Source: Devosia sp. 66-14 (GTDB lineage: Bacteria; Pseudomonadota; Alphaproteobacteria; Rhizobiales; Devosiaceae). From it: a DNA stretch of 64,000 nt. A program made the position numbers and the translations under genes. Where the stretch lies: NCBI GenBank assembly GCA_001899085.1, contig MKVB01000001.1:877687-941686 (forward strand), written 5' to 3'. Of the stretch, positions 12,655 through 22,199 are shown piece by piece (within the stretch, counting starts at the first letter, position 1; each line of letters starts with the position of its first letter). The notes under the pieces are model-generated. The model ran no database searches. It was not told the origin of the DNA and saw nothing but the letters and a program-made list of their open reading frames with translations.

Positions 12655-13968
12655 TCAGAAGCTGGTGCGCAGCCAGTTGCCGACACGGGCGAAATAGCCG
12701 TCGGTGCCGGTGAGGCGCACCGAGCGATGCGGCTCCACATATTCCTGCGCGCAGACCTGCGGATAGATCAGCATTCCCGCGACCGTGGCGAATGCGGGGC
12801 CCTTGGCCATCTCCGGCAGACCCGAGATTCCCATCGGTCGGCCATTGCGGACATTGCGGGCCAGCACCCGACGCGCCACTTCCGGCAGGCCGGTGAGCTC
12901 GCTGGCGCCGCCGGTCAGCACGAATCGCCGGCCGCAGATATCCATCATCCCGGTCGCCTGCATGCGATCCTTGATGGCGGTGAGCACTTCTTCGACGCGC
13001 GGCCGGATGATGCGGGTGATGTGCGAACGCGGGATCTGCCCCGGAGCTTCGTCACGCGTGGCGCCCACGGGAGTGATGGCGATCATGTCGCGCTCATCGG
13101 TCTGCGCCGGCAGCACCGAGCCGTACATGGTCTTCAACCGCTCCGCGTCGGCGATTCCCACCGACAGATGGCGTGCGATATCGAGGGTCAGGTGATGCCC
13201 GCCGATGGCGATGGCATCGGAATAGACCAGTTGCCCCTCGGAAAACACCGACACCGTGGTGGTGGCGCCGCCGAAATCGATGCACGCGACCCCCAGCGAG
13301 CTCTCGTCGTCGACCAGGGTCGCGAGGCCCGACGCATAGGGCGTCGCCATCAGCGCCTCGATCTGCAGGTGGCAGCGATGCAGCACCAGTTCGATATTGC
13401 GCATGGCCAGCGTCTCCGCCGAAACCACCGCGACATCGATCGATAGCTTCTCGCCGACCATGTTCTTGGGATCCTTGATCCCCTTCTGGCCGTCGAGCGC
13501 ATAGCCGATCGGCAGCGCGTGGATGATCGAGCGCTCCGGGCGCACCGACCGTTCGTTCACCGCGCGCAGCACACGCTGGATATCGGCGCGTTCCACTTCC
13601 TGGCCGCCCAGGTTGACGCCGGCCGAGAACGTCTCGGAGCCGAGTCGGCCGGCAGTGACGTTGACAATCACCGACTGCACGGTGACGCCGGCAGCCCGCT
13701 CGGCGATGCCGACCACGGTGCGCACGGCCTGCTCGGCCTTGTCGAGGTCGGTGATGACGCCGCTCTTGATGCCCGATGACGGGCCGTAGCCAAAGCCGAT
13801 GACCTCGACATTGTGCGTGCGGCCGCGCAGCGACTTGCCTTCCGGCCGCGGCACCAGCCGCGCGATGACGCAGCAGATCTTGGTCGAGCCGATGTCGAGC
13901 ACCGTCACCAGGGAGGTGCGGCCCGGCTGAACTGGCTTGAGCCGCGCGGTCAGGGCATCGGTCATCAT
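12655..13968 (-). CDS. ftsA: Cell division protein FtsA
   Basis: Actin-like ATPase that tethers FtsZ to the membrane and recruits later divisome proteins. The 437-residue protein has the phosphate-1 motif VLDIGSTKICC near residue 25 and phosphate-2 region ACIDFGGATTTVSVF. The adenosine motif is FVLTGGASELTGL, and a C-terminal amphipathic helix follows (YFARVGNWLRTSF). Two consecutive ATG codons (13968 and 13965) could start it. It begins 4 bases after the ftsQ stop and is co-transcribed with ddl-ftsQ. Confidence 0.97.
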   Translation of the reverse strand: MMTDALTARLKPVQPGRTSLVTVLDIGSTKICCVIARLVPRPEGKSLRGRTHNVEVIGFGYGPSSGIKSGVITDLDKAEQAVRTVVGIAERAAGVTVQSVIVNVTAGRLGSETFSAGVNLGGQEVERADIQRVLRAVNERSVRPERSIIHALPIGYALDGQKGIKDPKNMVGEKLSIDVAVVSAETLAMRNIELVLHRCHLQIEALMATPYASGLATLVDDESSLGVACIDFGGATTTVSVFSEGQLVYSDAIAIGGHHLTLDIARHLSVGIADAERLKTMYGSVLPAQTDERDMIAITPVGATRDEAPGQIPRSHITRIIRPRVEEVLTAIKDRMQATGMMDICGRRFVLTGGASELTGLPEVARRVLARNVRNGRPMGISGLPEMAKGPAFATVAGMLIYPQVCAQEYVEPHRSVRLTGTDGYFARVGNWLRTSF

Positions 13969-13972
13969 GGTC

Positions 13973-14974
13973 TTACTGAGTCCGGGTTACAGGCACGACG
14001 GGAGCGACAACGGCGGCAGCCCCGGCAGCAGCGGGGGCGGAGGCGGTGGAACTGGCAGGCGGGCTCGCGGGCTTCTTGGCCGGCTTCTTGCCCTTGGCCG
14101 CCGCGATCTGCTCGGCGGCGATCTCGCCCGGCTTCAGCGTCACGATGCCCTGCACCCTCAGATCGATCAGCGTCACATCGCGATCGAGCAGGGCGTAATC
14201 GGCCTGGTACATGTCGAGCTGATCCAGCGCCTGCGCCACGCCGTTCTCCGGCAGCTGCACGCGCAGGCCGTTGCGGTAGATCAGGTCCCAGCGGCGATCG
14301 CCGATCCGGCTGAGCGCGGCGAGCTGGTTCTGCAGCGTCGCGTGGCGGCTGAGGATGCGCACCATGGGCACGGCGTCGTCGGCAGCCCCCTCCCCGATCA
14401 CCAGCGGCAGGTCGGTGTAGGAGCTGATATCGGTGCCGATCTTCTTGCCCGCCTCGTCGATCAGCCAGGTCGTGTCGCCGACGCGCCAGCGCACCACCGG
14501 CACCTTCTCGACGATCGAGACGATGACCTTGTTGGGATAGACCTTGCGAACAGTGGCCGACTTCACGGCGCGCAGCCATTCGAGCCGCGCCTGCGCCTTC
14601 TGGGCATCAAAGGTCAGGGTCGAGTTGCCCGTCCCCACCGTCAGCAGGGTGATGATATCCTTGTCGGCGGTCAGCGTCTGGCCGCTGATCTCGATGGCGT
14701 CGATGCCGAAACCGGCCTGGGCGAACTCACCCTGCACGAAGCGATAGGCGGTCAGGCCGGCCGCGCCGATCGCGTCGCGCGCCTCGTAGACGCCGAACGC
14801 CAGCAGCAGCGCCAGGATCGCGCCGAAGCTGCGCAGGATGACCTGCTTGTGCAACACCCAGACATGGCTGGCCTTGACCAGGGCGCGGCGGCTGGGACGT
14901 GGAAGTGGAACGGGGAAATGACGAGGATCGACAGGCTGGGCGTTGGCGAAACTCTTGGCCCCTACCTGTTGCAA
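13973..14974 (-). CDS. ftsQ: Cell division protein FtsQ
   Basis: Bitopic membrane protein linking the FtsB/FtsL sub-complex to the divisome. The 333-residue protein has a Pro-rich cytoplasmic tail, one membrane helix at about residues 44-65 ([21 protein letters not shown]), a POTRA domain starting near [12 protein letters not shown], and a beta domain. The C-terminus is an unusual Ala/Pro/Lys-rich tail ([16 protein letters not shown], then Ala/Val repeats). The start is a TTG at 14974 overlapping ddl by 13 bases; GGAGG lies 7 bases upstream of it, which decides the call. Confidence 0.93.
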   Translation of the reverse strand: MQQVGAKSFANAQPVDPRHFPVPLPRPSRRALVKASHVWVLHKQVILRSFGAILALLLAFGVYEARDAIGAAGLTAYRFVQGEFAQAGFGIDAIEISGQTLTADKDIITLLTVGTGNSTLTFDAQKAQARLEWLRAVKSATVRKVYPNKVIVSIVEKVPVVRWRVGDTTWLIDEAGKKIGTDISSYTDLPLVIGEGAADDAVPMVRILSRHATLQNQLAALSRIGDRRWDLIYRNGLRVQLPENGVAQALDQLDMYQADYALLDRDVTLIDLRVQGIVTLKPGEIAAEQIAAAKGKKPAKKPASPPASSTASAPAAAGAAAVVAPVVPVTRTQ

Positions 14975-15882
14975 CTCGCATCCTCCACCATCCAGGCAAC
15001 CAGCTCCTCGAACGAGTGGCCGGCATGGCGGGCCTGTTCGGGAACCAGTGACGTTTCGGTCATGCCTGGTTGGGTGTTGATCTCGAGGCAGACGAGCTCG
15101 CCGTCCGGCCCTGCCTGGTCGTTGTAGCGGAAGTCACTCCGCGACACGCCCCGGCACCCAAGCGCAGCATGCGCCTTAAGCGCCATCTTCTGCACTTTGT
15201 CGTAAATTTTCGGTTGAATTTCAGCCGGAATGACGTGGCGCGAGCCGCCGTGGGCGTACTTTGCCTCATAATTGTAGAAGCTGAGGTCGGTTACGATCTC
15301 CGTTACCCCCAGCGCCACGTCGCCCATCACCGCGCAGGTGAGCTCGCGGCCGGGGATGTAGCGCTCGACCATCACGTCCTCGCCCGAGTTCCAGTCCTCG
15401 CGCAGCAGCTCCTGCGGCGGGTGCGACTGGTCGGCCTTGACGATGAACACCCCGAAGCTCGAGCCGTCGGCGATCGGCTTGACCACATAGGGCGGCGCCA
15501 TGACATGAGCTCGCGCCACTTCGGCGCGGTTGGCGATCGTGTGGTCGGTGACCGGAATGCCGGCCGCCTTGAACATGATCTTGGCCTGGTGCTTGTCCAT
15601 TGCCAGCGCCGAAGCCAGGACGCCGGAATGCGTATAGGGAATGCGCAGGAATTCGAGCACACCCTGGATCGTGCCATCCTCGCCATAGCGCCCATGCAGG
15701 GCGTTGAAGGCAACGTCGGGCTTCAGCTCGCGCAGCACCTCGGCGATGTCATAGCCGACATCGACCTCGGTGACCTGGTAGCCGCCATTGCGCAGCGCCT
15801 GTGCACACCCGGTCCCCGAAGCGATCGACACCGGCCGTTCATTCGAAATGCCGCCCATCAGGACTGCGACGTGCTTGGTCAT
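14962..15882 (-). CDS. ddl: D-alanine--D-alanine ligase
   Basis: ATP-grasp enzyme that joins two D-alanines for the peptidoglycan stem peptide. The 306-residue protein shows the N-terminal [15 protein letters not shown] loop and the [17 protein letters not shown] substrate loop. The ATP-grasp lysine region is [16 protein letters not shown], and the C-terminal metal-binding [14 protein letters not shown] ends in the expected Asn-x-x-Pro-Gly-Met. ATG 15882 ([11 protein letters not shown]) is the family start; the frame opens 19 codons earlier in repeat sequence. It overlaps ftsQ and is separated from murB by a palindromic element. Confidence 0.96.
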   Translation of the reverse strand: MTKHVAVLMGGISNERPVSIASGTGCAQALRNGGYQVTEVDVGYDIAEVLRELKPDVAFNALHGRYGEDGTIQGVLEFLRIPYTHSGVLASALAMDKHQAKIMFKAAGIPVTDHTIANRAEVARAHVMAPPYVVKPIADGSSFGVFIVKADQSHPPQELLREDWNSGEDVMVERYIPGRELTCAVMGDVALGVTEIVTDLSFYNYEAKYAHGGSRHVIPAEIQPKIYDKVQKMALKAHAALGCRGVSRSDFRYNDQAGPDGELVCLEINTQPGMTETSLVPEQARHAGHSFEELVAWMVEDASCNR

Positions 15883-15907
15883 GGGGAGCTCCCGAGAGTC
15901 TGGCGCG

Positions 15908-16039
15908 TGGGGCCACCCCCACCCTTGATCCCTCCCCACAAGGGGGAGGGAGACGACTGATAGTTCAGCAGATTTCCGGCCGGCCGGTTCTGCGCCTCCC
16001 TCCCCCTTGTGGGGAGGGACTGAGGGTGGGGGTGCCCCA
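15908..16039. repeat. Long imperfect inverted repeat between murB and ddl
   Basis: Arms of about 45 bases (15908-15952 and 15996-16039) are nearly perfect complements; the inner CCCTCCCCACAAGGGGGAGG segments pair exactly, around a 43-base centre. The whole 169-base murB-ddl gap is occupied by this element. It resembles the small mobile palindromic elements scattered between operons elsewhere in the window but is a distinct sequence type. The RNA could fold into a very stable hairpin inside an otherwise tightly packed operon. Confidence 0.85.
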
Positions 16040-16051
16040 CGCTCGAAATTG

Positions 16052-17044
16052 TCAGACCGCTCCCGTGAACGGCGCCCCGTCCATGAACTCGCGCACCTCG
16101 CGCCCGGGCAGGAAGTGGCCCATGCGGCGGACTTCCCATTTCAGTTCGATGCCGTGCTTGTCGCGCACCTTCTGGCGGATCGACTCACCGACCGTCTCGA
16201 CCTCGAAGGCATCGGCTTCGCCCATATTGATGAGGAAGTTGGAGTGCATCTCGCTCATCTGCGCCCGCCCGAAGGTGAAGCCGCGGCCGCCGGCCTCGTC
16301 GATCACCTTCCAGCTCGAGTGCCCCTCGGGATTCTTGAAGGTCGAGCCGGCGGTCTTGGCGCGGGTCGGCTGCGTGCTTTCGCGCCGCTCGGTCACCGTG
16401 CGCATCTCGGTGAGGATCTTCTCGGAATCGCCGGCAAAGCCCTGGTACATGGCGGAGACGAACACCGCCCCACGCGGGCCGTTCGACTTGCGGTAGAGGT
16501 AGCCCATCTGTTCATTGCTGAGCGTGATGATCTCGCCCTGCCGGGTCACGGCGCGCAGCTCGATCATGCGGTTGCGCGTCTCGGTGCCGTAGCAGCCGGC
16601 ATTCATGTAGAGCGCCCCGCCAATGCCGCCGGGAATCCCGCGATAGAACCACAACCCGTCAATGCCGGCTTCGGCCGACGCGGTCGCCACCTTCACGTCC
16701 GGCACTGCCGCGCCGGCGCGCACCCGGTGGCCGTCGAGAATGTCGATGGCGCCAAAGCCCTTGGCCGGCAGCCGGATCACCACGCCGTCGAGACCGCCAT
16801 CGCGGATCAGGAGGTTCGAGCCGAGCCCGATGACGGTGACGCGAATCTCGGCCGGCAGGTATTTCAGGAAGAATGCCAGGTCGTCTTCGTCGACGGGGCG
16901 GAAGAACAGTTGCGCCGGGCCCCCTACCCTGAGCGTCGTCATCTCGTCGAGCGGCTGGTTGGGAATCAACTGGCCGCGCACCTCGGAGGTCCAGCCGCCG
17001 AGCGTCGGGATCAGGTCAGGCCACTGGGGAACATGAACGTTCAT
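16052..17044 (-). CDS. murB: UDP-N-acetylenolpyruvoylglucosamine reductase MurB
   Basis: FAD enzyme that reduces the enolpyruvyl group to give UDP-MurNAc, in the cytoplasm. The 330-residue protein has the FAD-binding segments [15 protein letters not shown] and [18 protein letters not shown], the [15 protein letters not shown] loop, the catalytic-Ser region [11 protein letters not shown], and the closing [20 protein letters not shown] carrying the conserved Asn and Glu. It starts at ATG 17044 overlapping the murC stop (ATGA); a 20-codon extension would run inside murC and is rejected. Confidence 0.97.
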   Translation of the reverse strand: MNVHVPQWPDLIPTLGGWTSEVRGQLIPNQPLDEMTTLRVGGPAQLFFRPVDEDDLAFFLKYLPAEIRVTVIGLGSNLLIRDGGLDGVVIRLPAKGFGAIDILDGHRVRAGAAVPDVKVATASAEAGIDGLWFYRGIPGGIGGALYMNAGCYGTETRNRMIELRAVTRQGEIITLSNEQMGYLYRKSNGPRGAVFVSAMYQGFAGDSEKILTEMRTVTERRESTQPTRAKTAGSTFKNPEGHSSWKVIDEAGGRGFTFGRAQMSEMHSNFLINMGEADAFEVETVGESIRQKVRDKHGIELKWEVRRMGHFLPGREVREFMDGAPFTGAV

Positions 17045-18465
17045 GGCAGCTCGGGCTCCTTGCCGATCAGGGCACCAAGTTCGGCGGGCAGCGAGGCCGC
17101 CCACTGCGTGATGTTGCCGGCGCCGAGCATGACGACATAGTCGCCCTCGGCCGCCCGCGAGGCGATCAGCGGCGCCAGCGCTTCCGGCCGGTCGATGACG
17201 CGGGCGTCGCGGTGACCGCGGGCCCTGATGCGCGCCACCAGCTCCTCGTGCGTCACCCCGTCGATCGGCGTCTCGCCGGCCGCATAGATCGGCGCGACGA
17301 TGACCGTGTCGGCGTCGTTGAAGCAGGTGGCAAATTCGTTGAACAGGTCATGCACGCGCGAATAGCGATGCGGCTGCACCACGGCGATGACGTCGCGCCG
17401 GGTCGATTGCCGGGCCGCCTTCAGCACCGCGCCGATTTCCACCGGGTGGTGGCCGTAATCGTCGATGACGGTAATGCCGCCCACCGTGCCGGTCTTGGTG
17501 AAGCGCCGCTTCACCCCCGAGAAGTTCTTCAACCCCTTGCGGATCGCTTCGGCCGGCACCTTGAGCTGGTCGGCGACGGCAATCGCCGCCGTGGCGTTGA
17601 GCGCGTTGTGCTCGCCCGGCATGGGCAGTTCGAGCCCGTCGATCCTCAGATGCGTCATCCGGATGCGGTCGCGGATCTCCACCGAGAAATGCTGCACCCC
17701 GTCATGGTTCTCGAGATCGACCAGCCGCACGTCGGCCTGCGGATTGCGGCCATAGGTGATGACGCGGCGATCGCGGATCTGCCCCACCAACGCCTGCACT
17801 TCGGGGTGGTCGAGGCACATCACGGCAAAGCCGTAGAACGGCACGTTCTCGACGAAGTTGATGAAGGCCTGCTTCACCTTGTCGAAGTCGCCGTAATAAT
17901 CGAGGTGCTCGGGATCGACATTGGTGACGATGGCGACGTCGGCCGGCAGCTTGACGAACGTGCCGTCGGATTCGTCGGCCTCGACCACCATCCATTCGCC
18001 GTCGCCGAGACGGGCATTGGTGCCATAGGCGTTGATGATGCCGCCATTGATCACGGTGGGGTCGTAGTTCGCCGCATCGAGCAGCGTCGCCACCAGCGTC
18101 GTGGTTGTGGTCTTGCCATGCGTGCCGCCGATCGCGATGGCGTTCTTGAACCGCATGATCTCGGCCAGCATCTCGGCCCGGCGCACCACCGGCAGGCCGC
18201 GCGCCCGGGCGGCGGCGAGTTCCGGATTGCCCTTCTTGATCGCCGAGGAGATCACGACCACGGCTGCATCCTTGAGGTTCTCGGCGCTCTGGCCGATCTC
18301 CACTTCGATGCCCATCTTGCGCAGCCGCTGCACGTTGGGGTTCTCGGCGCTGTCCGAGCCGCGGACCTTGTAGCCCTGGTTGTGCAGGATCTCGGCGATG
18401 CCGCTCATGCCGATGCCGCCGATGCCGACAAAGTGCACCGGTCCGATGTTGCGCGGCATCTTCAT
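17041..18465 (-). CDS. murC: UDP-N-acetylmuramate--L-alanine ligase MurC
   Basis: ATP-dependent ligase adding L-Ala, the first residue of the stem peptide. At 474 residues it has the N-terminal Rossmann-like [20 protein letters not shown], the ATP loop [19 protein letters not shown], the central [13 protein letters not shown] and [14 protein letters not shown] motif of Mur ligases, and a C-terminal domain ending [11 protein letters not shown]. It overlaps murG upstream and murB downstream by ATGA, so translation of the three is coupled. Confidence 0.98.
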   Translation of the reverse strand: MKMPRNIGPVHFVGIGGIGMSGIAEILHNQGYKVRGSDSAENPNVQRLRKMGIEVEIGQSAENLKDAAVVVISSAIKKGNPELAAARARGLPVVRRAEMLAEIMRFKNAIAIGGTHGKTTTTTLVATLLDAANYDPTVINGGIINAYGTNARLGDGEWMVVEADESDGTFVKLPADVAIVTNVDPEHLDYYGDFDKVKQAFINFVENVPFYGFAVMCLDHPEVQALVGQIRDRRVITYGRNPQADVRLVDLENHDGVQHFSVEIRDRIRMTHLRIDGLELPMPGEHNALNATAAIAVADQLKVPAEAIRKGLKNFSGVKRRFTKTGTVGGITVIDDYGHHPVEIGAVLKAARQSTRRDVIAVVQPHRYSRVHDLFNEFATCFNDADTVIVAPIYAAGETPIDGVTHEELVARIRARGHRDARVIDRPEALAPLIASRAAEGDYVVMLGAGNITQWAASLPAELGALIGKEPELP

Positions 18466-19565
18466 TGTGGTCTGTTCCCCTTGGCCGCGAGGCGTTCTGC
18501 CGCGTCGGCGAGCTTGGTGACGGCGTCGGGCTGGCCCAGCAGCCTGGCTGCAGCTGCTGCCCGCTGCAGCACATCCCGGTCACCCAGAAGTGATGCCAAG
18601 CGAGTGCCAAGCGATAGTGGCGTAAGCGTGGCCTGCTCGGCGATCCAGCCGCCGCCCGCGGCCTCCATCACCAGTGCATTGTTCTTCTGGTCGGCATCGA
18701 TCGCGCCGGGCAGCGGCACGAGGATGGCCGGCCGGCCGATGGCGGTCAGTTCGGCGATGGTCGAAGCGCCGGAGCGCGAAACGACGAGGTGCGAAGCGGC
18801 CATGCGCTCCGGCAGATCGTCGAAGAACGAGGCCAGCTCGACATTGACCTTGGCCTGCCGGTAGGTCTCGGCGACCCGGTCGAGATCTTCGGCCCGGCAC
18901 TGCTGCACCACGCGCAGGCGCGCCCGGATTTCGGGCGGCAGCTCGGCGATGGCCGGCGGCACCAGGTCGGCAAACACCCGGGCGCCCTGGCTGCCGCCGA
19001 ACACCAGGAGCCGGATCGCTCCACTGCCATCGAGCTCGGGATAAGGCACCCTGGCGACGTTGCGGACGCGGTCGCGCACCGGGTTGCCGACCAGCACGGA
19101 TTTCTCAGCGAAGGCTTCGGCCTTGAGGGTACGCGCGAAGCTCAGCGCAATCAGCTTGGCCATCTTCGCCAGCGCCCGGTTGGCGCGGCCCATCACGGCG
19201 TTCTGCTCGTGCAGGATCCCCGGGATGCCGCGCAGGCTCGCCGCAACGAACGGCGGATACACCGGATAGCCGCCAAAGCCGATCACCGCGTCAGGCTTCA
19301 CCCGCCCCAGCGTGCCATAGGCAACGCCGATACCGCCCAGGATCTTGAACCCGGCGGTGACGAAGCGGATCGGGTTGCTCACAGAAGGGGTCGCCGACGG
19401 CACGATATGGGTGGCGCTGGCCGGAAACCCGTCGCCATAGGAGGCGACCCGATGATCGGTCATCAACTGGATGTCGTGACCACGCCGGCGCAGCTCCTGC
19501 GCCAACGCCATTGCCGGGAAGAGATGGCCTCCCGTACCGCCGGCCATAAGGACGAATCTGCTCAT
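18462..19565 (-). CDS. murG: UDP-GlcNAc transferase MurG (lipid II synthase)
   Basis: Peripheral membrane glycosyltransferase that converts lipid I to lipid II. The 367-residue protein starts with the glycine loop [20 protein letters not shown]; the second G-loop [13 protein letters not shown] and the UDP-GlcNAc site [24 protein letters not shown] are present. ATG 19565 overlaps the ftsW stop by 4 bases, and the protein then begins [10 protein letters not shown] as in the family; the 67-codon longer frame is an artefact of the overlap with ftsW. The stop overlaps murC. Confidence 0.97.
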   Translation of the reverse strand: MSRFVLMAGGTGGHLFPAMALAQELRRRGHDIQLMTDHRVASYGDGFPASATHIVPSATPSVSNPIRFVTAGFKILGGIGVAYGTLGRVKPDAVIGFGGYPVYPPFVAASLRGIPGILHEQNAVMGRANRALAKMAKLIALSFARTLKAEAFAEKSVLVGNPVRDRVRNVARVPYPELDGSGAIRLLVFGGSQGARVFADLVPPAIAELPPEIRARLRVVQQCRAEDLDRVAETYRQAKVNVELASFFDDLPERMAASHLVVSRSGASTIAELTAIGRPAILVPLPGAIDADQKNNALVMEAAGGGWIAEQATLTPLSLGTRLASLLGDRDVLQRAAAAARLLGQPDAVTKLADAAERLAAKGNRPQ

Positions 19566-20722
19566 TCGGCGGGGGATAGCACCCCGCTGCGATAGACGGG
19601 AAGCCCGGTCGCGAGGCGCTCCTCCGGCTTCTTGCGGGTAAAGGCGAGCATCAGGCCCATGGCGAAGGCGATGGCCAGCATCGAGGTACCGCCATACGAG
19701 ACGAACGGCAGCGTCATGCCCTTGGGCGGAATGAGGTTCAGATTCACCGCCAGGTTGATCGAACACTGCAACCCGAACTGGATGGCGAGGGTCGATGCCG
19801 CGAGGCGGGCGAACAGGCTCGATTGCTGCTGCGCGCCGATCAGCGCCTTGACCACGATGAAGCCGATCAGCGCCACGAGGCAGAGGCAGAACAGGATGCC
19901 GAACTCACCGGCCGCGGCCGAGAACACATAGTCGGCATGCGCGTCGGGAATGACCTTCTTGGCCAGCGATTCCCCCGGCCCCCGCCCGAACCAGCCGCCT
20001 TCCAGCAGCGAATTGAGCGCCTTGTCGACCTGATAGGTGTTGCCGCCTTCCGGGTTGACGAAGCTGTCGATGCGCTTGGCGAAGTGCGGGAAGAACATGT
20101 AGGCGGCGAACAACAGCCCCACCCCGGCGGCGCCGAGCCCGAAGATCACGAACCACGAAATGCCGGAAAGGAACAGCAGCACGCCCCAGGTGGCGAGGAT
20201 CAGCGCCGTCTGACCGATATCGGGCTGCAGCAGCAGCCCCGCGACGATCGACAGCATGAAGATGGTGGCAATGATCCGCGCCGGAATGCCCGGCCGCTTC
20301 ATGCTTTCCGAGAACAGCCACGCCCCGATGACCGCGAAGGCCGGCTTCACGAATTCGGACGGCTGCACGGTGTTGCCGGCGATCGACACCCAGCGCTTGG
20401 CGCCCTTCACTTCGACACCGAAGCGCAGCGTCAGCCACAACAGGATGATCGAGACCACCAGCACGCCGAGCGCCGCGATGCGCGCCGCCCGATGCGGCAG
20501 CAACGATGTAGCGATCATCACCGGCACGGCCAGCGCCGCAAAGATCGCCTGGCGGATGATGAAGTGCCACGGACCGAGCCCGAGTCGCTCGGCAACCGGC
20601 GGGCTGGCTGCAAAGCTCAGCAGCACGCCGACCAGCAGCAGCAGGATCAGTCCTGCCAGCAGCGACTTGTCGATCGTCCACCACCACTCGGCAATGGGGG
20701 TCTTGCGCTCGCGTGAAAACAT
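19562..20722 (-). CDS. ftsW: SEDS peptidoglycan glycosyltransferase FtsW
   Basis: Polytopic membrane enzyme polymerising lipid II at the septum together with FtsI. The 386-residue protein has about ten membrane helices, the SEDS segment KGAKRWVSIAGNTVQPSEFVKPA, the extracellular loop with the catalytic-Asp region YQVDKALNSLLEGG and GPGESLAKKVIPDAHADYVFSA, and the C-terminal PPKGMTLPFVSYGGTSMLA. ATG 20722 (MFSRERKTP) is chosen. In the usual gene order murD would precede it; here a 358-base gap with a repeat does. Confidence 0.97.
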   Translation of the reverse strand: MFSRERKTPIAEWWWTIDKSLLAGLILLLLVGVLLSFAASPPVAERLGLGPWHFIIRQAIFAALAVPVMIATSLLPHRAARIAALGVLVVSIILLWLTLRFGVEVKGAKRWVSIAGNTVQPSEFVKPAFAVIGAWLFSESMKRPGIPARIIATIFMLSIVAGLLLQPDIGQTALILATWGVLLFLSGISWFVIFGLGAAGVGLLFAAYMFFPHFAKRIDSFVNPEGGNTYQVDKALNSLLEGGWFGRGPGESLAKKVIPDAHADYVFSAAAGEFGILFCLCLVALIGFIVVKALIGAQQQSSLFARLAASTLAIQFGLQCSINLAVNLNLIPPKGMTLPFVSYGGTSMLAIAFAMGLMLAFTRKKPEERLATGLPVYRSGVLSPAE

Positions 20723-20900
20723 TGACGACGCCGCCGCCACCGGACGGCCTCCCGTACGCACAACTAGATGCAAATTGTAGCGCCGGGTTGGTTACCAAGT
20801 TCGCAACGACACTCGCGTTTTGCGAGTCGGGGGTGTTTCAAAGCGCCGGAGCAGCGTGCTGCAGTCGCGACAGTCCTCGTCCCTGGCCCTGCCCACCGGC

Positions 20901-20992
20901 GTCATCCCCGCGTAGGCGGAGACCCAGTGGGATCTCTCAGCCTTAGCGGACGCCGCAGCATCCCACTGGGTTCCCGCCTACGCGGGAATGAC
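20901..20992. repeat. GTCATCCC-type palindromic element in the mraY-ftsW gap
   Basis: Arms 20901-20933 and 20960-20992 (33 bases each) are complementary with three mismatches: GTCATCCCCGCGTAGGCGG on the left and CCGCCTACGCGGGAATGAC on the right. The element is closely similar to the one at 39174-39264, including the CCCACTGGG inner parts. It sits in the 358-base gap 20723-21080, which otherwise contains no gene, where murD is expected. Confidence 0.85.
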
Positions 20993-21080
20993 GTCCGTGT
21001 GTGCCGCACTCCGTGCTTCGCCCGATAGCATTGCCGTCCCGCGTTCATCCGCGCTCAGAGCGCATCTCGATAGCAAGCAG

Positions 21081-22166
21081 TCAGCGCAACTTCAGCGAGC
21101 TCAACCCGATCAGCGCCAGCACGAAGCTGATGATCCAGAACCGGATCACCACCTGGCTCTCGGTCCAGCCCATCATCTCGAAATGGTGGTGGATCGGCGC
21201 CATCTTGAACACGCGCTTGCCGGTGAGCTTGAACGAGACGACCTGCACGATCACCGACACCGCCTCGAGCACGAACAGCCCGCCGATGATGGCGAGGACG
21301 ATCTCGTGCTTGGTGGCGACCGCGATGGCGCCGAGCGCGCCGCCCAGCGCCAGCGAGCCGGTATCGCCCATGAAGATCTGCGCCGGCGGCGCGTTGAACC
21401 ACAGGAACCCCAGGCCCGCACCGATCAGGGCGCCGCAGACCACCGATAGCTCCGCTGTGCCGGGCACCGGGTTGAGGAACAGGTATTCCGAGAAGGTGGC
21501 CGAGCCGACGAGATAGGCGATGAGCCCGAAACAGGCCGCAGCGACCATCACCGGCACGATGGCGAGGCCATCGAGCCCATCGGTGAGGTTCACCGAATTG
21601 CCGGCCGCGACCACGACGAAGGCGCCGAACAGCACGAAGAACCAGCCGAGGTTGATCGCCAGTCCCTTGACGAACGGGAAGAACAGCGAGGTCGAGGTCG
21701 CCGGGTCGCCCAGGACCGAGATGAAGTAGCAGGCTACCGCGCCGATGATCGCCTCGAGGATCAGTCGCTGCCGGCCGGAGAACCCGGCATGCGACATGCG
21801 TTTGACCTTGAGGTAATCGTCGTAAAGCCCGATGGCGCCGAACGAAACGGTAACGCCGAGCACCACCCAGACATAGCCGTTGGAAAGGTTCGACCATAGG
21901 AGGATCGAGATCACCGCCGCCGACAGGATCATCAGCCCGCCCATGGTCGGCGTGCCCTTCTTGGTCAACAGGTGACCGGCCGGGCCGTCCTCGCGGATCG
22001 GCTGCCCCTTGCCCTGGCGGATGCGCAAGGCGGCGATCATGCCAGGGCCGAACAGGAACACGAAGAACAGCGCGGTCATCACCGCGCCGGCCGTCCTGAA
22101 GGTGATGTAGCGGAACACATTGAAGGCGGCGAGGCTATCGCCCAACTGCCCGAGGAAATACAGCAT
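21081..22166 (-). CDS. mraY: Phospho-MurNAc-pentapeptide transferase MraY
   Basis: Integral membrane enzyme that transfers phospho-MurNAc-pentapeptide to undecaprenyl phosphate, forming lipid I. The 361-residue protein has ten predicted helices. The family motifs are [24 protein letters not shown] (the catalytic Asp pair), the [13 protein letters not shown] loop, and the C-terminal [14 protein letters not shown] histidine cluster. It starts 33 bases after murF. No murD follows it. Confidence 0.97.
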   Translation of the reverse strand: MLYFLGQLGDSLAAFNVFRYITFRTAGAVMTALFFVFLFGPGMIAALRIRQGKGQPIREDGPAGHLLTKKGTPTMGGLMILSAAVISILLWSNLSNGYVWVVLGVTVSFGAIGLYDDYLKVKRMSHAGFSGRQRLILEAIIGAVACYFISVLGDPATSTSLFFPFVKGLAINLGWFFVLFGAFVVVAAGNSVNLTDGLDGLAIVPVMVAAACFGLIAYLVGSATFSEYLFLNPVPGTAELSVVCGALIGAGLGFLWFNAPPAQIFMGDTGSLALGGALGAIAVATKHEIVLAIIGGLFVLEAVSVIVQVVSFKLTGKRVFKMAPIHHHFEMMGWTESQVVIRFWIISFVLALIGLSSLKLR

Positions 22167-22199
22167 GCTGTCGGTGTCCCACCCGTCGGACTGAAAGCG

